Positions 18,911 through 27,712 of a stretch of 64,000 nt of DNA are shown here, one piece after another. Made by a program: the position numbers and the translations under genes. The stretch is from contig NZ_RAZT01000015.1 of the NCBI RefSeq assembly GCF_003626635.1, positions 92,235 to 156,234 of the forward strand. The letters are read 5' to 3'. Each line of letters begins with the position of its first letter. The first letter of the stretch is position 1. Below the pieces are notes generated by a model. That model was given only the letters and a program-made list of their open reading frames with translations, ran no database searches and was not told the origin of the DNA. The DNA comes from Micromonospora musae (GTDB lineage: Bacteria > Actinomycetota > Actinomycetes > Mycobacteriales > Micromonosporaceae).

Positions 18911-19870
18911 ATGACGGCGACAGCGACGTCGGCCCGGTCGGACCTCTCCGAGCTGGGACGATCCGAGACCGCTCTGCGGACCTTCCTGCACGGCCTGCCC
19001 GGCGTGGACCAGGTCGGCGCGGAGCAGCGGGCGGCACAGCTCGGCACCCGCTCCATCAAGACCACCGCCAAGGCCCAGGCGATCGACCTGGCGATCCGGA
19101 TGGTCGACCTCACCACCCTCGAGGGCGCGGACACCCCGGGCAAGGTGCGGGCGTTGGCGGCCAAGGCGCTGCGCCCCGACCCGGCCGACTTGTCCTGCCC
19201 GCACGTCGGCGCGGTCTGCGTCTACCCGGCGATGGTGCCGTACGTCGCCGAGGTGCTGCGCGGCAGCAAGGTGCACCTGGCCAGCGTGGCGACCGCCTTC
19301 CCGTCCGGCCAGGCCCCGCTGGAGGTCAAGCTCGCCGACACCCGGGCGGCCGTCGAGGCCGGCGCCGACGAGATCGACATGGTGATCAACCGGGGCGCGT
19401 TCCTGGCCGGCCGCTACCAGGAGGTGTACGACGAGATCGTCGCCACCAAGGCGGCCTGCGGGGACGCCCACCTCAAGGTGATCCTGGAGACCGGTGAGCT
19501 CGCCACGTACGACAACGTGCGGCGCGCCTCCTGGCTGGCCATGCTGGCCGGCGGCGACTTCATCAAGACCTCCACCGGCAAGGTTCCGGTGGCCGCCACC
19601 CCGCCGGTGACGCTGGTGATGCTCGAGGCGGTGCGCGACTTCCGCGCCGCCACCGGCCGCCAGGTCGGCGTGAAGCCGGCGGGCGGGATCCGGACCACCA
19701 AGGATGCGATCAAGTACCTGGTGATGGTGAACGAGACCGTCGGCCCGGACTGGCTGGACCCGGACTGGTTCCGCTTCGGCGCGTCCAGCCTCCTGAACGA
19801 CCTGCTGATGCAGCGCACCAAGCTGACGACCGGTGTCTACGCCGGTCCCGACTACTTCACCCTGGACTGA
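18911..19870 (+). CDS. deoC: Deoxyribose-phosphate aldolase
   Basis: Cleaves 2-deoxyribose 5-phosphate to glyceraldehyde 3-phosphate and acetaldehyde. 319 residues, the longer class found in actinobacteria. The Schiff-base Lys lies in FIKTSTGKV and the proton-relay Lys in GVKPAGGIR; HLKVILETGEL is also characteristic. The gene is followed after 5 bp by two aldehyde dehydrogenase genes that could oxidise the acetaldehyde product, making a compact deoxyribose-degradation operon. Confidence 0.95.
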   Translation: MTATATSARSDLSELGRSETALRTFLHGLPGVDQVGAEQRAAQLGTRSIKTTAKAQAIDLAIRMVDLTTLEGADTPGKVRALAAKALRPDPADLSCPHVGAVCVYPAMVPYVAEVLRGSKVHLASVATAFPSGQAPLEVKLADTRAAVEAGADEIDMVINRGAFLAGRYQEVYDEIVATKAACGDAHLKVILETGELATYDNVRRASWLAMLAGGDFIKTSTGKVPVAATPPVTLVMLEAVRDFRAATGRQVGVKPAGGIRTTKDAIKYLVMVNETVGPDWLDPDWFRFGASSLLNDLLMQRTKLTTGVYAGPDYFTLD

Positions 19871-19875
19871 GCCCG

Positions 19876-21306
19876 ATGTTCGAATACGCTCCCGCTCCCG
19901 AGTCCCGCTCGGTGGTGGACCTCAAGCCCACGTACGGGCTCTTCATCGACGGGAAGTTCGTCGATCCCTCCGACGGCGGCAGCTTCAAGTCGGTCAACCC
20001 GGCCACCGAGGAGGTGCTCGCCGAGATCGCGGAGGCCGGCTCCGGCGACGTCGACCGCGCGGTCCGGGCGGCCCGGCGGGCGTACGAGAAGGTGTGGGGT
20101 CCGATGCCCGGCCGGGACCGGGCCAAGTACCTGTACCGGATCGCCCGGATCATCCAGGAGCGCTCCCGCGAGCTGGCGGTGCTCGAGTCGCTGGACAACG
20201 GCAAGCCGATCAAGGAGTCCCGGGACGTCGACCTGCCGCTGGTCGCCGCGCACTTCTTCTACTACGCCGGCTGGGCCGACAAGCTGCCCTACGCGGGCTT
20301 CGGCCCGAACCCGGCGCCGGTCGGGGTGGCCGCCCAGGTCATCCCGTGGAACTTCCCGCTGCTGATGCTGGCGTGGAAGATCGCCCCGGCGCTGGCGGGC
20401 GGCAACACGGTGGTGCTGAAGCCGGCCGAGACGACGCCGCTCACCGCGCTGCTCTTCGCCGAGATCTGCCAGCAGGCCGACCTACCGCCGGGCGTGGTCA
20501 ACATCGTCACCGGCGCCGGGGAGACCGGCCGGACGCTCGTCGAGCACCCGGGCGTGGACAAGGTCGCCTTCACCGGCTCGACCGAGGTCGGCCGCGCGAT
20601 CGCCCGTTCGGTGGCCGGCACCCGCAAGAAGCTCACCCTGGAGCTGGGCGGCAAGGCCGCCAACATCGTCTTCGACGACGCGCCGGTCGACCAGGCCGTC
20701 GAGGGCATCGTCAACGGCATCTTCTTCAACCAGGGCCACGTCTGCTGCGCCGGCTCCCGACTGCTGGTGCAGGAGTCCGTCGCCGACCGGGTGCTGGAGG
20801 CGCTGAAGCGGCGAATGGCCCAGCTGCGCCTCGGCGATCCGCTGGACAAGAACACCGACATCGGCGCGATCAACTCGGCGGCGCAGCTGGCCCGGATCAA
20901 GGAGCTCTCCGACGCGGGCTCGGCCGAGGGCGCGGAGCGCTGGTCGCCGCCGTGCGAGCTGCCGGACCGGGGCTTCTGGTTCGCCCCGACCATCTTCACC
21001 GGGGTCACCCAGGCGCACCGGATCGCCCGGGAGGAGATCTTCGGGCCGGTGCTCTCCGTACTCACCTTCCGCACCCCGGCCGAGGCGGTGGAGAAGGCGA
21101 ACAACACCCCGTACGGGCTGTCGGCCGGGATCTGGACCGACAAGGGCTCCCGGATCCTCTGGATGGCCGACCGGCTGCGCGCCGGCGTGGTCTGGGCCAA
21201 CACGTTCAACAAGTTCGACCCCACCTCGCCCTTCGGCGGCTACAAGGAGTCGGGCTACGGCCGCGAGGGCGGCCGGCACGGGCTGGAGGCGTACCTCAAT
21301 GTCTGA
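19876..21306 (+). CDS. Aldehyde dehydrogenase, complete catalytic unit
   Basis: NAD(P)-dependent aldehyde dehydrogenase of 476 residues. The oxyanion/cofactor region IPWNFPLLMLAWKIAPALA, the Glu in LELGGKAANIVFDD and the catalytic Cys in GHVCCAGSRL are present, as is EEIFGPVLSVLTF. It starts 5 bp after deoC and overlaps the following half-length ALDH gene by 8 bp, so the three are translated together. A natural substrate is the acetaldehyde released by DeoC, but the pairing with the half gene points to the ALDH16 subfamily, for which specificity is not settled. Confidence 0.9.
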   Translation: MFEYAPAPESRSVVDLKPTYGLFIDGKFVDPSDGGSFKSVNPATEEVLAEIAEAGSGDVDRAVRAARRAYEKVWGPMPGRDRAKYLYRIARIIQERSRELAVLESLDNGKPIKESRDVDLPLVAAHFFYYAGWADKLPYAGFGPNPAPVGVAAQVIPWNFPLLMLAWKIAPALAGGNTVVLKPAETTPLTALLFAEICQQADLPPGVVNIVTGAGETGRTLVEHPGVDKVAFTGSTEVGRAIARSVAGTRKKLTLELGGKAANIVFDDAPVDQAVEGIVNGIFFNQGHVCCAGSRLLVQESVADRVLEALKRRMAQLRLGDPLDKNTDIGAINSAAQLARIKELSDAGSAEGAERWSPPCELPDRGFWFAPTIFTGVTQAHRIAREEIFGPVLSVLTFRTPAEAVEKANNTPYGLSAGIWTDKGSRILWMADRLRAGVVWANTFNKFDPTSPFGGYKESGYGREGGRHGLEAYLNV

Positions 21307-22123
21307 GCGGGTCGCGGTACGCAAGACGTACAAGCTCTACATCGGCGGGAAGTTCCCTCGCAGCGAGTCGGGACGGTCGTATCTCGTGCAGGACGCGAAT
21401 GTGTCGTTGGCCTCCCGCAAGGACGCGCGGGACGCCGTGGTCGCCGCCCGGGCCGCCGTGAAGGGGTGGGCCGGGGCGACCGCGTACAACCGGGGTCAGA
21501 TCCTCTACCGCGTCGCCGAGATGCTGGAGGGCCGGCGGGAGCAGTTCGTGGCGCTCGGTGTGCCGGGCGACGAGGTGGACGCGGCGATCGACCGCTGGGT
21601 CTGGTACGCCGGCTGGTCCGACAAGCTCGCCCAGGTGTACGGCGGCGCGAACCCGGTCGCCGGCCCGTACTTCAACCTCTCCGCGCCGGAGCCGACGGGC
21701 GTGGTGGCCGTGGTCGCCCCGGAGCGGCCGGCGCTGCTCGGGCTGGTCAGCGTGATCGCCCCGGCCATCGTCTCCGGCAACACCGTGGTGGTGGCGGCCT
21801 CCCCGGCGGAGCCGTTGGCGGCGATCACCCTGGCCGAGGTGCTGGCCACCTCGGACCTGCCGGGCGGGGTGGTCAACCTCCTCACCGGCCGGATCAGCGA
21901 GACCGCGCCGACGCTCGCCGCACACATGGACGTCAACGCCGTCGACCTGACCGGCGTGGGTGACGCCGAGCTGGCCGTGGAGCTGGAGGTCAAGGCCGCG
22001 GAGAACCTGAAGCGGGTGCTCCGGCCGGCGCCCGCCGAGCACGACTGGTTCGCCGATCCCGGGGTGACCCGGATGACCGCGTTGCTGGAGACGAAGACGG
22101 TCTGGCACCCCAAGGGCACCTGA
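21299..22123 (+). CDS. Half-length aldehyde dehydrogenase-like protein without active site
   Basis: A 274-residue protein equal to the N-terminal, cofactor-binding half of an ALDH. It aligns by eye with its neighbour: YKLYIGGKFPRSESGRSY, AVVAARAAVKGWAG, then WVWYAGWSDKLAQVYGG and SGNTVVVAASPAEPLA. It stops before the catalytic Glu and Cys regions, so it cannot be catalytic. Two ALDH units, the second degenerate, is the layout of ALDH16 proteins, here split over two overlapping genes. A structural or regulatory subunit role is inferred. The frame is clean, so it does not look like a decaying pseudogene. Confidence 0.8.
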   Translation: MSERVAVRKTYKLYIGGKFPRSESGRSYLVQDANVSLASRKDARDAVVAARAAVKGWAGATAYNRGQILYRVAEMLEGRREQFVALGVPGDEVDAAIDRWVWYAGWSDKLAQVYGGANPVAGPYFNLSAPEPTGVVAVVAPERPALLGLVSVIAPAIVSGNTVVVAASPAEPLAAITLAEVLATSDLPGGVVNLLTGRISETAPTLAAHMDVNAVDLTGVGDAELAVELEVKAAENLKRVLRPAPAEHDWFADPGVTRMTALLETKTVWHPKGT

Positions 22124-22156
22124 CCCGCACCCACACCCCTCCCCAAGATCCGCACA

Positions 22157-22210
22157 CTTTCACGGAAAGAGTGGCCTCCGCGCGTCGGATGGCCAGTCTT
22201 TCCGTGAAAG
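22157..22210. terminator. Inverted repeat after the deoC-ALDH operon
   Basis: Arms CTTTCACGGAAAGA and TCTTTCCGTGAAAG extend inwards by five further pairs with one mismatch (20-bp stem), 33 bp beyond the last ALDH stop and before the BlaI-type gene. Confidence 0.55.
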
Positions 22211-22242
22211 AGGCATGTGCTGGGAGGGGTGGGAGGGGGTTC

Positions 22243-22266
22243 TACTACGGGGGGTAGGATTGAGGG
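22243..22266 (+). promoter_or_regulatory. Promoter and half-operator of the BlaI-type gene
   Basis: TAGGAT (22255-22260) ends 6 nt before GTG 22267, so the transcript is probably leaderless. TACTACG (22243-22249) just upstream is the same heptamer that appears in the palindrome at cydA, suggesting autoregulation. Confidence 0.45.
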
Positions 22267-22731
22267 GTGACTCGGCTCGGTGATCTCGAACGTGCGGTGA
22301 TGGACGTGCTGTGGGACTCGGTCCCAAGCACGTCCGACGGCGTGACCGTGCGCGAGGTCGCAGACGCGCTGGCTGGCCGGGAGCTGGCCTACACCACGGT
22401 GATGACGGTGCTGGACCGGTTGGCCGGCAAGGGCATGGTGCAGCGCCAGCGGGAGGGGCGGGCCTGGCGCTACCGGGCCGCCGCGAGCCGCGAGGCGCAC
22501 ATCGCCCAGCTCATGCTCGACGCCCTCGACCTGGGCGGCAGCCGGGACGCGGCGCTGGTGCGATTCGCGCGCTCGGTGACCGGCACGGAGGCCGAGGTGC
22601 TCCGCGCCGCCCTGGCCGCCGAGGCCTCCGGCGGCGGCGCCGGGCCGGGCGCGCTGACCGGGCGGATCGAGGCGCCGACCAGCACGCGGGCCGAGCGCCC
22701 GACCTCCGCCGACGAGGCAGTGGACGGGTAG
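22267..22731 (+). CDS. BlaI/MecI/CopY-family transcriptional repressor
   Basis: A 154-residue winged-helix repressor. The domain spans residues 1-80 with LGDLERAVMDVLW, then TVREVADALAGRELAYTTVM and VLDRLAGKGMVQRQREGRAW, all typical of BlaI/MecI. In this family the repressor is inactivated by proteolysis driven by a membrane M56 protease, which is exactly the next gene (10 bp downstream). The C-terminal 50 residues are less conserved and disordered. Likely targets are its own promoter and the double palindrome before cydA. Confidence 0.88.
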   Translation: MTRLGDLERAVMDVLWDSVPSTSDGVTVREVADALAGRELAYTTVMTVLDRLAGKGMVQRQREGRAWRYRAAASREAHIAQLMLDALDLGGSRDAALVRFARSVTGTEAEVLRAALAAEASGGGAGPGALTGRIEAPTSTRAERPTSADEAVDG

Positions 22732-22741
22732 GGCGGCGGCC

Positions 22742-23647
22742 GTGGCGTACGCGCTGCACTTCACCCTGACGATCCTGGCCTGCTGGGGGACCGCCCAGGT
22801 GCTGGCCCGCTCGACCTGGTCCTGGCACAGCCCCCGGGCGGCGATCGTCTGCTGGCAGGCGGTGGGGTTGGCGCTCGGCCTCTCCGCCATGGGACTGCCG
22901 ATCGCGCTCGGGTTGAGCGCGTACGACCTGCCTCCCGGCAGCGGGCTGGTGGCCCTCTTCGACGACCTGCTGCACGACCGGCTCCCCGCCGGGGTCAACG
23001 TGCTGCACCTGGGCGGGGTCGGCATCGGGTTCGGGATCGGCGCGGTGCTGCTGACCACGACCGTACGCAGCGTCCACGGCGCCCTGCGCGCCCAACGCCG
23101 GCACCGGGACCTGCTCGCCCTGGTGGCCCGGGACGACCCGGCCGTGCCCGGTGCGCTCGTGCTCGACCACCCGAGCGCGGCGGCGTACTGCCTGCCGGGG
23201 GTGAAGCCGCGGGTGGTGGTGAGCGCGGGCACGTTGAGCCTGCTGAACCCGGCCGAGCTGGACGCGGTGCTCACCCACGAGCGGGCGCACGCCCAGGAGC
23301 GGCACGATCTGGTGCTGCTGCCGTTCACCGCGCTGGGCCGGGCGCTGCCCTGGGTCCGCTGGGTGCGCCAGGCGCACGAGCGGGTCGCCCTGCTGGTCGA
23401 GATGCGGGCCGACGACAAGGCCCGGGAGCTGCATGCCGAGGCGCCGCTGGCGGGCGCGCTGCGCCGGTTCGCCAGCGCCGGTCACCGGATCACGCCGGCC
23501 GGCGCGCTCGGCCTGGGCGACCGGGACCTCGACGTCCGGGTGCAGCGGCTGCTGGTCGCGGACGAGCCGCGTCGGCTGACCGTGGTCACCGCGCTGGCCG
23601 TCGCGTCGATGCTGGTCACTCTGCCCGTCTCGCTCTTCCTGAGCTGA
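22742..23647 (+). CDS. M56 family membrane metalloprotease (BlaR1/MecR1-like, no sensor domain)
   Basis: A 301-residue integral membrane protein with hydrophobic segments near the N-terminus, at about 30-60 and 90-115, and at the C-terminus. The zinc-protease motif HERAH lies in DAVLTHERAHAQERHD with a downstream EMRADDKA acidic site. It lacks the penicillin-binding sensor of BlaR1, so the inducing signal is unknown. With the BlaI-type gene it forms a two-gene signal relay, positioned directly before cydABDC. Confidence 0.85.
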   Translation: MAYALHFTLTILACWGTAQVLARSTWSWHSPRAAIVCWQAVGLALGLSAMGLPIALGLSAYDLPPGSGLVALFDDLLHDRLPAGVNVLHLGGVGIGFGIGAVLLTTTVRSVHGALRAQRRHRDLLALVARDDPAVPGALVLDHPSAAAYCLPGVKPRVVVSAGTLSLLNPAELDAVLTHERAHAQERHDLVLLPFTALGRALPWVRWVRQAHERVALLVEMRADDKARELHAEAPLAGALRRFASAGHRITPAGALGLGDRDLDVRVQRLLVADEPRRLTVVTALAVASMLVTLPVSLFLS

Positions 23648-23661
23648 TCCCACTCCGCAAC

Positions 23662-23709
23662 AACTACTACGCCTTGTCGTATAGTTGACTACGACAAGGC
23701 GTAGTAGTT
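23662..23709. promoter_or_regulatory. 20-bp perfect inverted repeat overlapping the cydA promoter
   Basis: Arms AACTACTACGCCTTGTCGTA and its exact complement, loop of 8 nt. The right arm contains ACTACG-N6-CGTAGT and the left arm a related TACG-N6-CGTA. A -35 TTGACT (23685-23690) sits at the loop and TATAGG (23709-23714) follows 18 bp later, so a bound repressor would block this promoter. It may also end the M56 transcript, which stops 14 bp before it. Confidence 0.6.
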
Positions 23710-23731
23710 ATAGGTAGTAAATCTACGTGTA

Positions 23732-23753
23732 GGCTCGCTACCAAAAGCGAGCC
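23732..23753 (+). promoter_or_regulatory. Hairpin in the cydA 5' untranslated region
   Basis: Perfect 8-bp stem (GGCTCGCT and AGCGAGCC, 6-nt loop) ending 18 nt before the cydA ATG; likely affects mRNA stability or ribosome access. Confidence 0.35.
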
Positions 23754-23771
23754 AACTCGTTGGAGTGCCGG

Positions 23772-25022
23772 ATGGACACCCTGCTCCTCGCCCGACTGCA
23801 GTTCGCCACCACGACGTCGATCCACTTCCTCTTCGTGATCGTCACGCTCGGCCTCGTCACCCTGCTGGTCGGCCTCCAGACGGCGTGGGTGATCACCGGA
23901 AACCCGAAGTACGAGCGACTCACCCGGTTCTGGGGCCAGCTCTACGTGATCAACTACGTGCTCGGCATCGCCACCGGCATCGTGATGGAGTTCCAGTTCG
24001 GCCTGAACTGGAGCGGGCTGTCGCGCTACGTCGGCAACGTCTTCGGCGCGCCCCTGGCGATCGAGACCCTCGTCGCCTTCTTCCTCGAATCCACGTTCCT
24101 CGGCATGTGGATCTTCGGGTGGCACCGGCTGCGGCGCGGCGTACACCTCGCGCTGCTCTGGGGCGTGGCGCTCACCGCGTACGCCTCGGCGTTCTGGATC
24201 CTGGTCGCCAACGCCTGGCTGCAGAACCCGGTCGGCTACGAGGTACGCGACGGCGTCGCACACCTCACCGACTTCTCGGCGCTGCTCACCAACCCCACCC
24301 TCGGCATGGCCTTCGGGCACGTGGTCTCGGCGGCGCTGCTGGTCGGCGGGGTGCTGATGGCCGCGGTCAGCGCCGGGCACCTGATCCGCCGCACCACCGA
24401 CCACGCGCTGCACCGCACCGCGCTGCGGATCGGGCTCGTCACCGCGGCGCTCTCGATCACCCTGGTGCAGGGCTTCGGGTTCGCCCAGTTCGCTCCGGTC
24501 GGGAGCGTGCAGCCCACGAAGTTCGGCGGCGGCGGCGACGAGGCCCAGGCCATGATCGCCGAGTGGACCGCCCGGTTCGGCCCCGGCGACTACACGCCGC
24601 CGGTGCTGGCCAGCGCCGGGCTCGGCTTCATGATCATGATTGGCTTCACCCTCGGCGCGCTCTGGCTGCTGGTGCCGCTGCTCTGGCGGGACTGGATCAT
24701 CCGGCTGCGCTTCCCGCTCTGGCTGCTGCTGCTCGCCCTCCCGCTGCCGTTCGTCGCCGCGATCCTCGGCTGGATCGCGCGCGAGGTCGGCCGCCAGCCC
24801 TGGGTCGCGTACGGGCTGCTCCCCGTCGACCAGGCGGTCTCCCCCGTCGGCGCCCCGGCCATGCTCACCTCGCTGATCGGCTTCAGCCTGCTGCTCGGCA
24901 CGCTCGCCGTCACCAACTGGGTGCTCATCGCCCGGCACGCCGCCCGAGGAGCGCAGGACCCGGCCCTCGGCCGACCCCCGGGACAGCCGCTCGACCTCCG
25001 TACCGAGCCCACCTTCGCGTGA
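23772..25022 (+). CDS. cydA: Cytochrome bd ubiquinol/menaquinol oxidase subunit I
   Basis: Quinol-oxidising, oxygen-reducing haem subunit in the cytoplasmic membrane. 416 residues, the short-Q-loop type usual in actinobacteria. Haem-ligand His residues are expected in TSIHFLFVIV (near residue 18) and FGHVVSAALL; the invariant GRQPWVAYGLLP block lies after the Q loop. About nine membrane helices. ATG 23772 begins MDTLLLARLQF, the normal family N-terminus. First gene of cydABDC; controlled by the palindromic promoter just upstream. Confidence 0.95.
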   Translation: MDTLLLARLQFATTTSIHFLFVIVTLGLVTLLVGLQTAWVITGNPKYERLTRFWGQLYVINYVLGIATGIVMEFQFGLNWSGLSRYVGNVFGAPLAIETLVAFFLESTFLGMWIFGWHRLRRGVHLALLWGVALTAYASAFWILVANAWLQNPVGYEVRDGVAHLTDFSALLTNPTLGMAFGHVVSAALLVGGVLMAAVSAGHLIRRTTDHALHRTALRIGLVTAALSITLVQGFGFAQFAPVGSVQPTKFGGGGDEAQAMIAEWTARFGPGDYTPPVLASAGLGFMIMIGFTLGALWLLVPLLWRDWIIRLRFPLWLLLLALPLPFVAAILGWIAREVGRQPWVAYGLLPVDQAVSPVGAPAMLTSLIGFSLLLGTLAVTNWVLIARHAARGAQDPALGRPPGQPLDLRTEPTFA

Positions 25023-25031
25023 GGAGCTGAC

Positions 25032-26039
25032 GTGGAACTCACCTGGTACGTCCTGCTCGGCCTCTTCTTCGGCACCTACCTGGTGCTCGGCGGCTACGAC
25101 TACGGAGTCGGCCTCTCGCTCGCCCGCAACGGCGACCCCGGGCGCCGTCGCGCCGCGCTCAACGCCGTCGGCCCGTTCTTCCTCGGCAACGAGGTCTGGT
25201 TGGTGGCGGCCGTCGGCATCCTCTTCGGCGCCTTCCCCGTGCTGGAGGGCGAACTGCTCTCCGGGTTCTACCCGGCCGTGCTGGGAGCGCTCGCCGGGGT
25301 GATCCTGGTGACCGCCGGGGTGCAGCTGCGCAGCCGTCCCAGCCACGAGCGGGTCCGCGCCCGGTGGGACCGGGTGGTCGTCGTGGGCAGCGCGCTCGCC
25401 GCCCTCGGTTGGGGGGCGCTGCTCGCCGGGCTGCTCCAGGGCGTACCGCGCGACGCCGACGGGCACGTCGTCGGGCTGACCCACCTCGTCACCCCGTTCG
25501 CCGCGGCCGCCGGGCTCGCCATGGTCGCGCTGGTGGCGGCGCACGGTGCGACCTTCCTCACGCTCCGGCTGCCGGCCGCCGACGCCGACCGGGCCGGCCG
25601 GCTGGCCCGCCGACTGCTCCCGGTGGCGCTCGCCGCGGTCGGCGTCGCCACCGTCGTCGGTCTCCTCTCCGAACGCGTACGGGCGACCGCGCAGCAGCCG
25701 CTCGCCGGCGTACTGCTGCCCGCGCTGCTGGTCACGGCGCTGCTGGTGGCCCGCGCGGCGCTCGCCCGAGGGCGCCCGGGGGTGGCCTTCACCGCAACGG
25801 CGGCGACCCTCGCGCTGCCGGTGGCGCTGGTCGGCGCGACCCTCTGGCCCTACGTGCTGGTCTCCACCACCGACCCGAGCGCGTCGCTGACCGTGGCCGA
25901 CGCCGCCGCCAGCACCCCCACCCTGCGTCTGCTCGGCTGGCTCGCGCTGCCACTCATGCCGGCCCTACTAGGCTTCCAACTGATGTGTTGGTGGGTGTTC
26001 CGGGGACGGACGGACGGCAGAGCACCGGTGTACTGGTGA
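25032..26039 (+). CDS. cydB: Cytochrome bd oxidase subunit II
   Basis: 335-residue membrane partner of CydA. The N-terminus LTWYVLLGLFFGTYLVLGGYD and the block FFLGNEVWLVAAVGILFGAFP are typical of CydB; about eight helices follow, ending in MCWWVFRGR. GTG start 9 bp after cydA with GAGGAG upstream. The stop codon overlaps the cydD start as GTGA. Confidence 0.95.
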   Translation: MELTWYVLLGLFFGTYLVLGGYDYGVGLSLARNGDPGRRRAALNAVGPFFLGNEVWLVAAVGILFGAFPVLEGELLSGFYPAVLGALAGVILVTAGVQLRSRPSHERVRARWDRVVVVGSALAALGWGALLAGLLQGVPRDADGHVVGLTHLVTPFAAAAGLAMVALVAAHGATFLTLRLPAADADRAGRLARRLLPVALAAVGVATVVGLLSERVRATAQQPLAGVLLPALLVTALLVARAALARGRPGVAFTATAATLALPVALVGATLWPYVLVSTTDPSASLTVADAAASTPTLRLLGWLALPLMPALLGFQLMCWWVFRGRTDGRAPVYW

Positions 26040-27712
26040 ACCGCCGCCCCTTCGACCCACGTCTGCTGCGTCGGGTCCCCGCGGCCCGCCGCGACCTCGC
26101 CCTGCTCGCCCTGCTGGGCGTGCTCGCCGCAGGTCTGATCGTCGCCCAGGCGACCGCGCTGGCCGCCCTGCTCGCGACCGCGTTCGACGGGCGGCTGGAC
26201 CGCCTCGCGCTCACCGGCTTCGGCGTCACCGTCGCGGCCCGCGCGCTGCTGGTCTGGGCGCAGGGCACGGTGGCCGCCCGGGTCGCCGCGACGGTCAAGG
26301 CCGCGCTCCGCGCCGACCTGCTCGCCGCGGTCGGCCACAACGGCCCGGGCTGGGTCGCCGGGCAGCGGGCCGGGCAGCTCGCGACGCTCGCCGGGCGGGG
26401 GCTCGACGCGCTGGACGCCTACTTCACCGGCTACCTGCCGCAGCTGGTGCTCAGCGTCACCGTTCCGCTGGCCGTCCTCGCCCGGATCGGGCTCGCCGAC
26501 TGGAGCTCGGCGCTGATCATCGCGGTGACGCTGCCGCTGATCCCGATCTTCGGTGCGCTGCTCGGCTGGCAGGCCCAGGCCGCCACCGAACGCCAGTGGC
26601 GTCGGCTCACGCTGCTCGGCGGGCACTTCCTGGACATGGTCGCCGGCCTACCCACGCTGCGCGCCTTCGGCCGCGCCCGGGCACAGGTCGACGTCGTACG
26701 CCGGATGGCCGACGGACACCGGGTCGCCACCATGCGTACGCTGCGCATCGCCTTCCTCTCCGCGCTGGTGCTGGAGCTGGTCGCCACCCTCTCGGTGGCG
26801 CTGGTGGCGGTGCCGGTCGGCATCCGTCTGCTCGGTGGCGGGCTCGCGCTGCAGACCGCGCTGCTGGTGCTGCTGCTCACCCCGGAGGCGTACCTGCCGC
26901 TGCGGGCCGCCGGAAGCCGGTTCCACGCCAGCCAGGAGGGGCTCGCCGCACTGAACGACGCGTTCGCGGTGGAGGCGGGCGGACCCGCCCCGCGACCGGC
27001 GGCCGGTCGGCTCGTACCCGACGGCCGCGGCGAGATCCGGTTCGAGTCGGTGACCGTGGCGTACGAGCGCACCACCGCCCTGCGCGACGTGACGCTGACC
27101 GTACGACCCGGCGAGCGGATCGCCGTCGTCGGACCGAGCGGCGCCGGCAAGAGCACCCTGCTGGGGCTCCTGCTCGGCTTCGTGACCCCGACCAGCGGCC
27201 GGATCACTGTCGACGGCGTGGACCTGGCCGAGGCCGACCTGGACGCCTGGCGTCGCCAGCTCGCCTGGGTCCCGCAGCGCGCCCACCTCTTCGCCGCCTC
27301 CCTGGCCGACAACATCCGCCTCGGCGCGCCGGACACCCCCGACGCGGCCCTCGCCGGAGCGGTCCGCGACGCGGCGCTGGACGAGGTCGTCGCCGGCCTC
27401 CCCGAGGGGCTCGACACCCTGCTCGGCGAGCGCGGGCACGGCCTCTCCAGCGGGCAACGGCAGCGGGTGGCGCTGGCCCGGGCATTCCTCCGCGACGCCC
27501 CGGTGGTGCTGCTCGACGAACCGACCGCGCGGCTGGACAGCGCCTCCGAGGCGGTGGTGCTCAGCGCCACCCACCGGCTGGTGGCTGGACGGACCGCACT
27601 GCTCGTGGCGCACCGTCCCGCGCTGCTCTCCGACGCCGACCGGATCCTGCGGATCGAGGATGGCCGGGTCACCGAAGTGAGCCCCGTACCGACCGGGGAG
27701 GCCTCCCGATGA
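26036..27712 (+). CDS. cydD: Thiol reductant ABC exporter, CydD subunit
   Basis: One half of the heterodimeric ABC exporter that moves glutathione/cysteine-type thiols (here probably a cysteine or mycothiol-related reductant) to the outside for cytochrome bd assembly. 558 residues: membrane domain 1-320, ATPase 335-558. Walker A GPSGAGKST near 366, signature LSSGQRQRVALARA near 469, Walker B VVLLDEPT, switch His in LLVAHR. Starts at GTG 26036 overlapping cydB by 4 nt and is overlapped by cydC as ATGA. Confidence 0.92.
   Translation: MNRRPFDPRLLRRVPAARRDLALLALLGVLAAGLIVAQATALAALLATAFDGRLDRLALTGFGVTVAARALLVWAQGTVAARVAATVKAALRADLLAAVGHNGPGWVAGQRAGQLATLAGRGLDALDAYFTGYLPQLVLSVTVPLAVLARIGLADWSSALIIAVTLPLIPIFGALLGWQAQAATERQWRRLTLLGGHFLDMVAGLPTLRAFGRARAQVDVVRRMADGHRVATMRTLRIAFLSALVLELVATLSVALVAVPVGIRLLGGGLALQTALLVLLLTPEAYLPLRAAGSRFHASQEGLAALNDAFAVEAGGPAPRPAAGRLVPDGRGEIRFESVTVAYERTTALRDVTLTVRPGERIAVVGPSGAGKSTLLGLLLGFVTPTSGRITVDGVDLAEADLDAWRRQLAWVPQRAHLFAASLADNIRLGAPDTPDAALAGAVRDAALDEVVAGLPEGLDTLLGERGHGLSSGQRQRVALARAFLRDAPVVLLDEPTARLDSASEAVVLSATHRLVAGRTALLVAHRPALLSDADRILRIEDGRVTEVSPVPTGEASR

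Noticed and set aside
23667..25544. 625-residue minus-strand frame antisense to cydAB
   Set aside because: Opposes well-conserved cytochrome bd genes; Glu/Arg/Gly/His-rich shadow typical of high-GC DNA.
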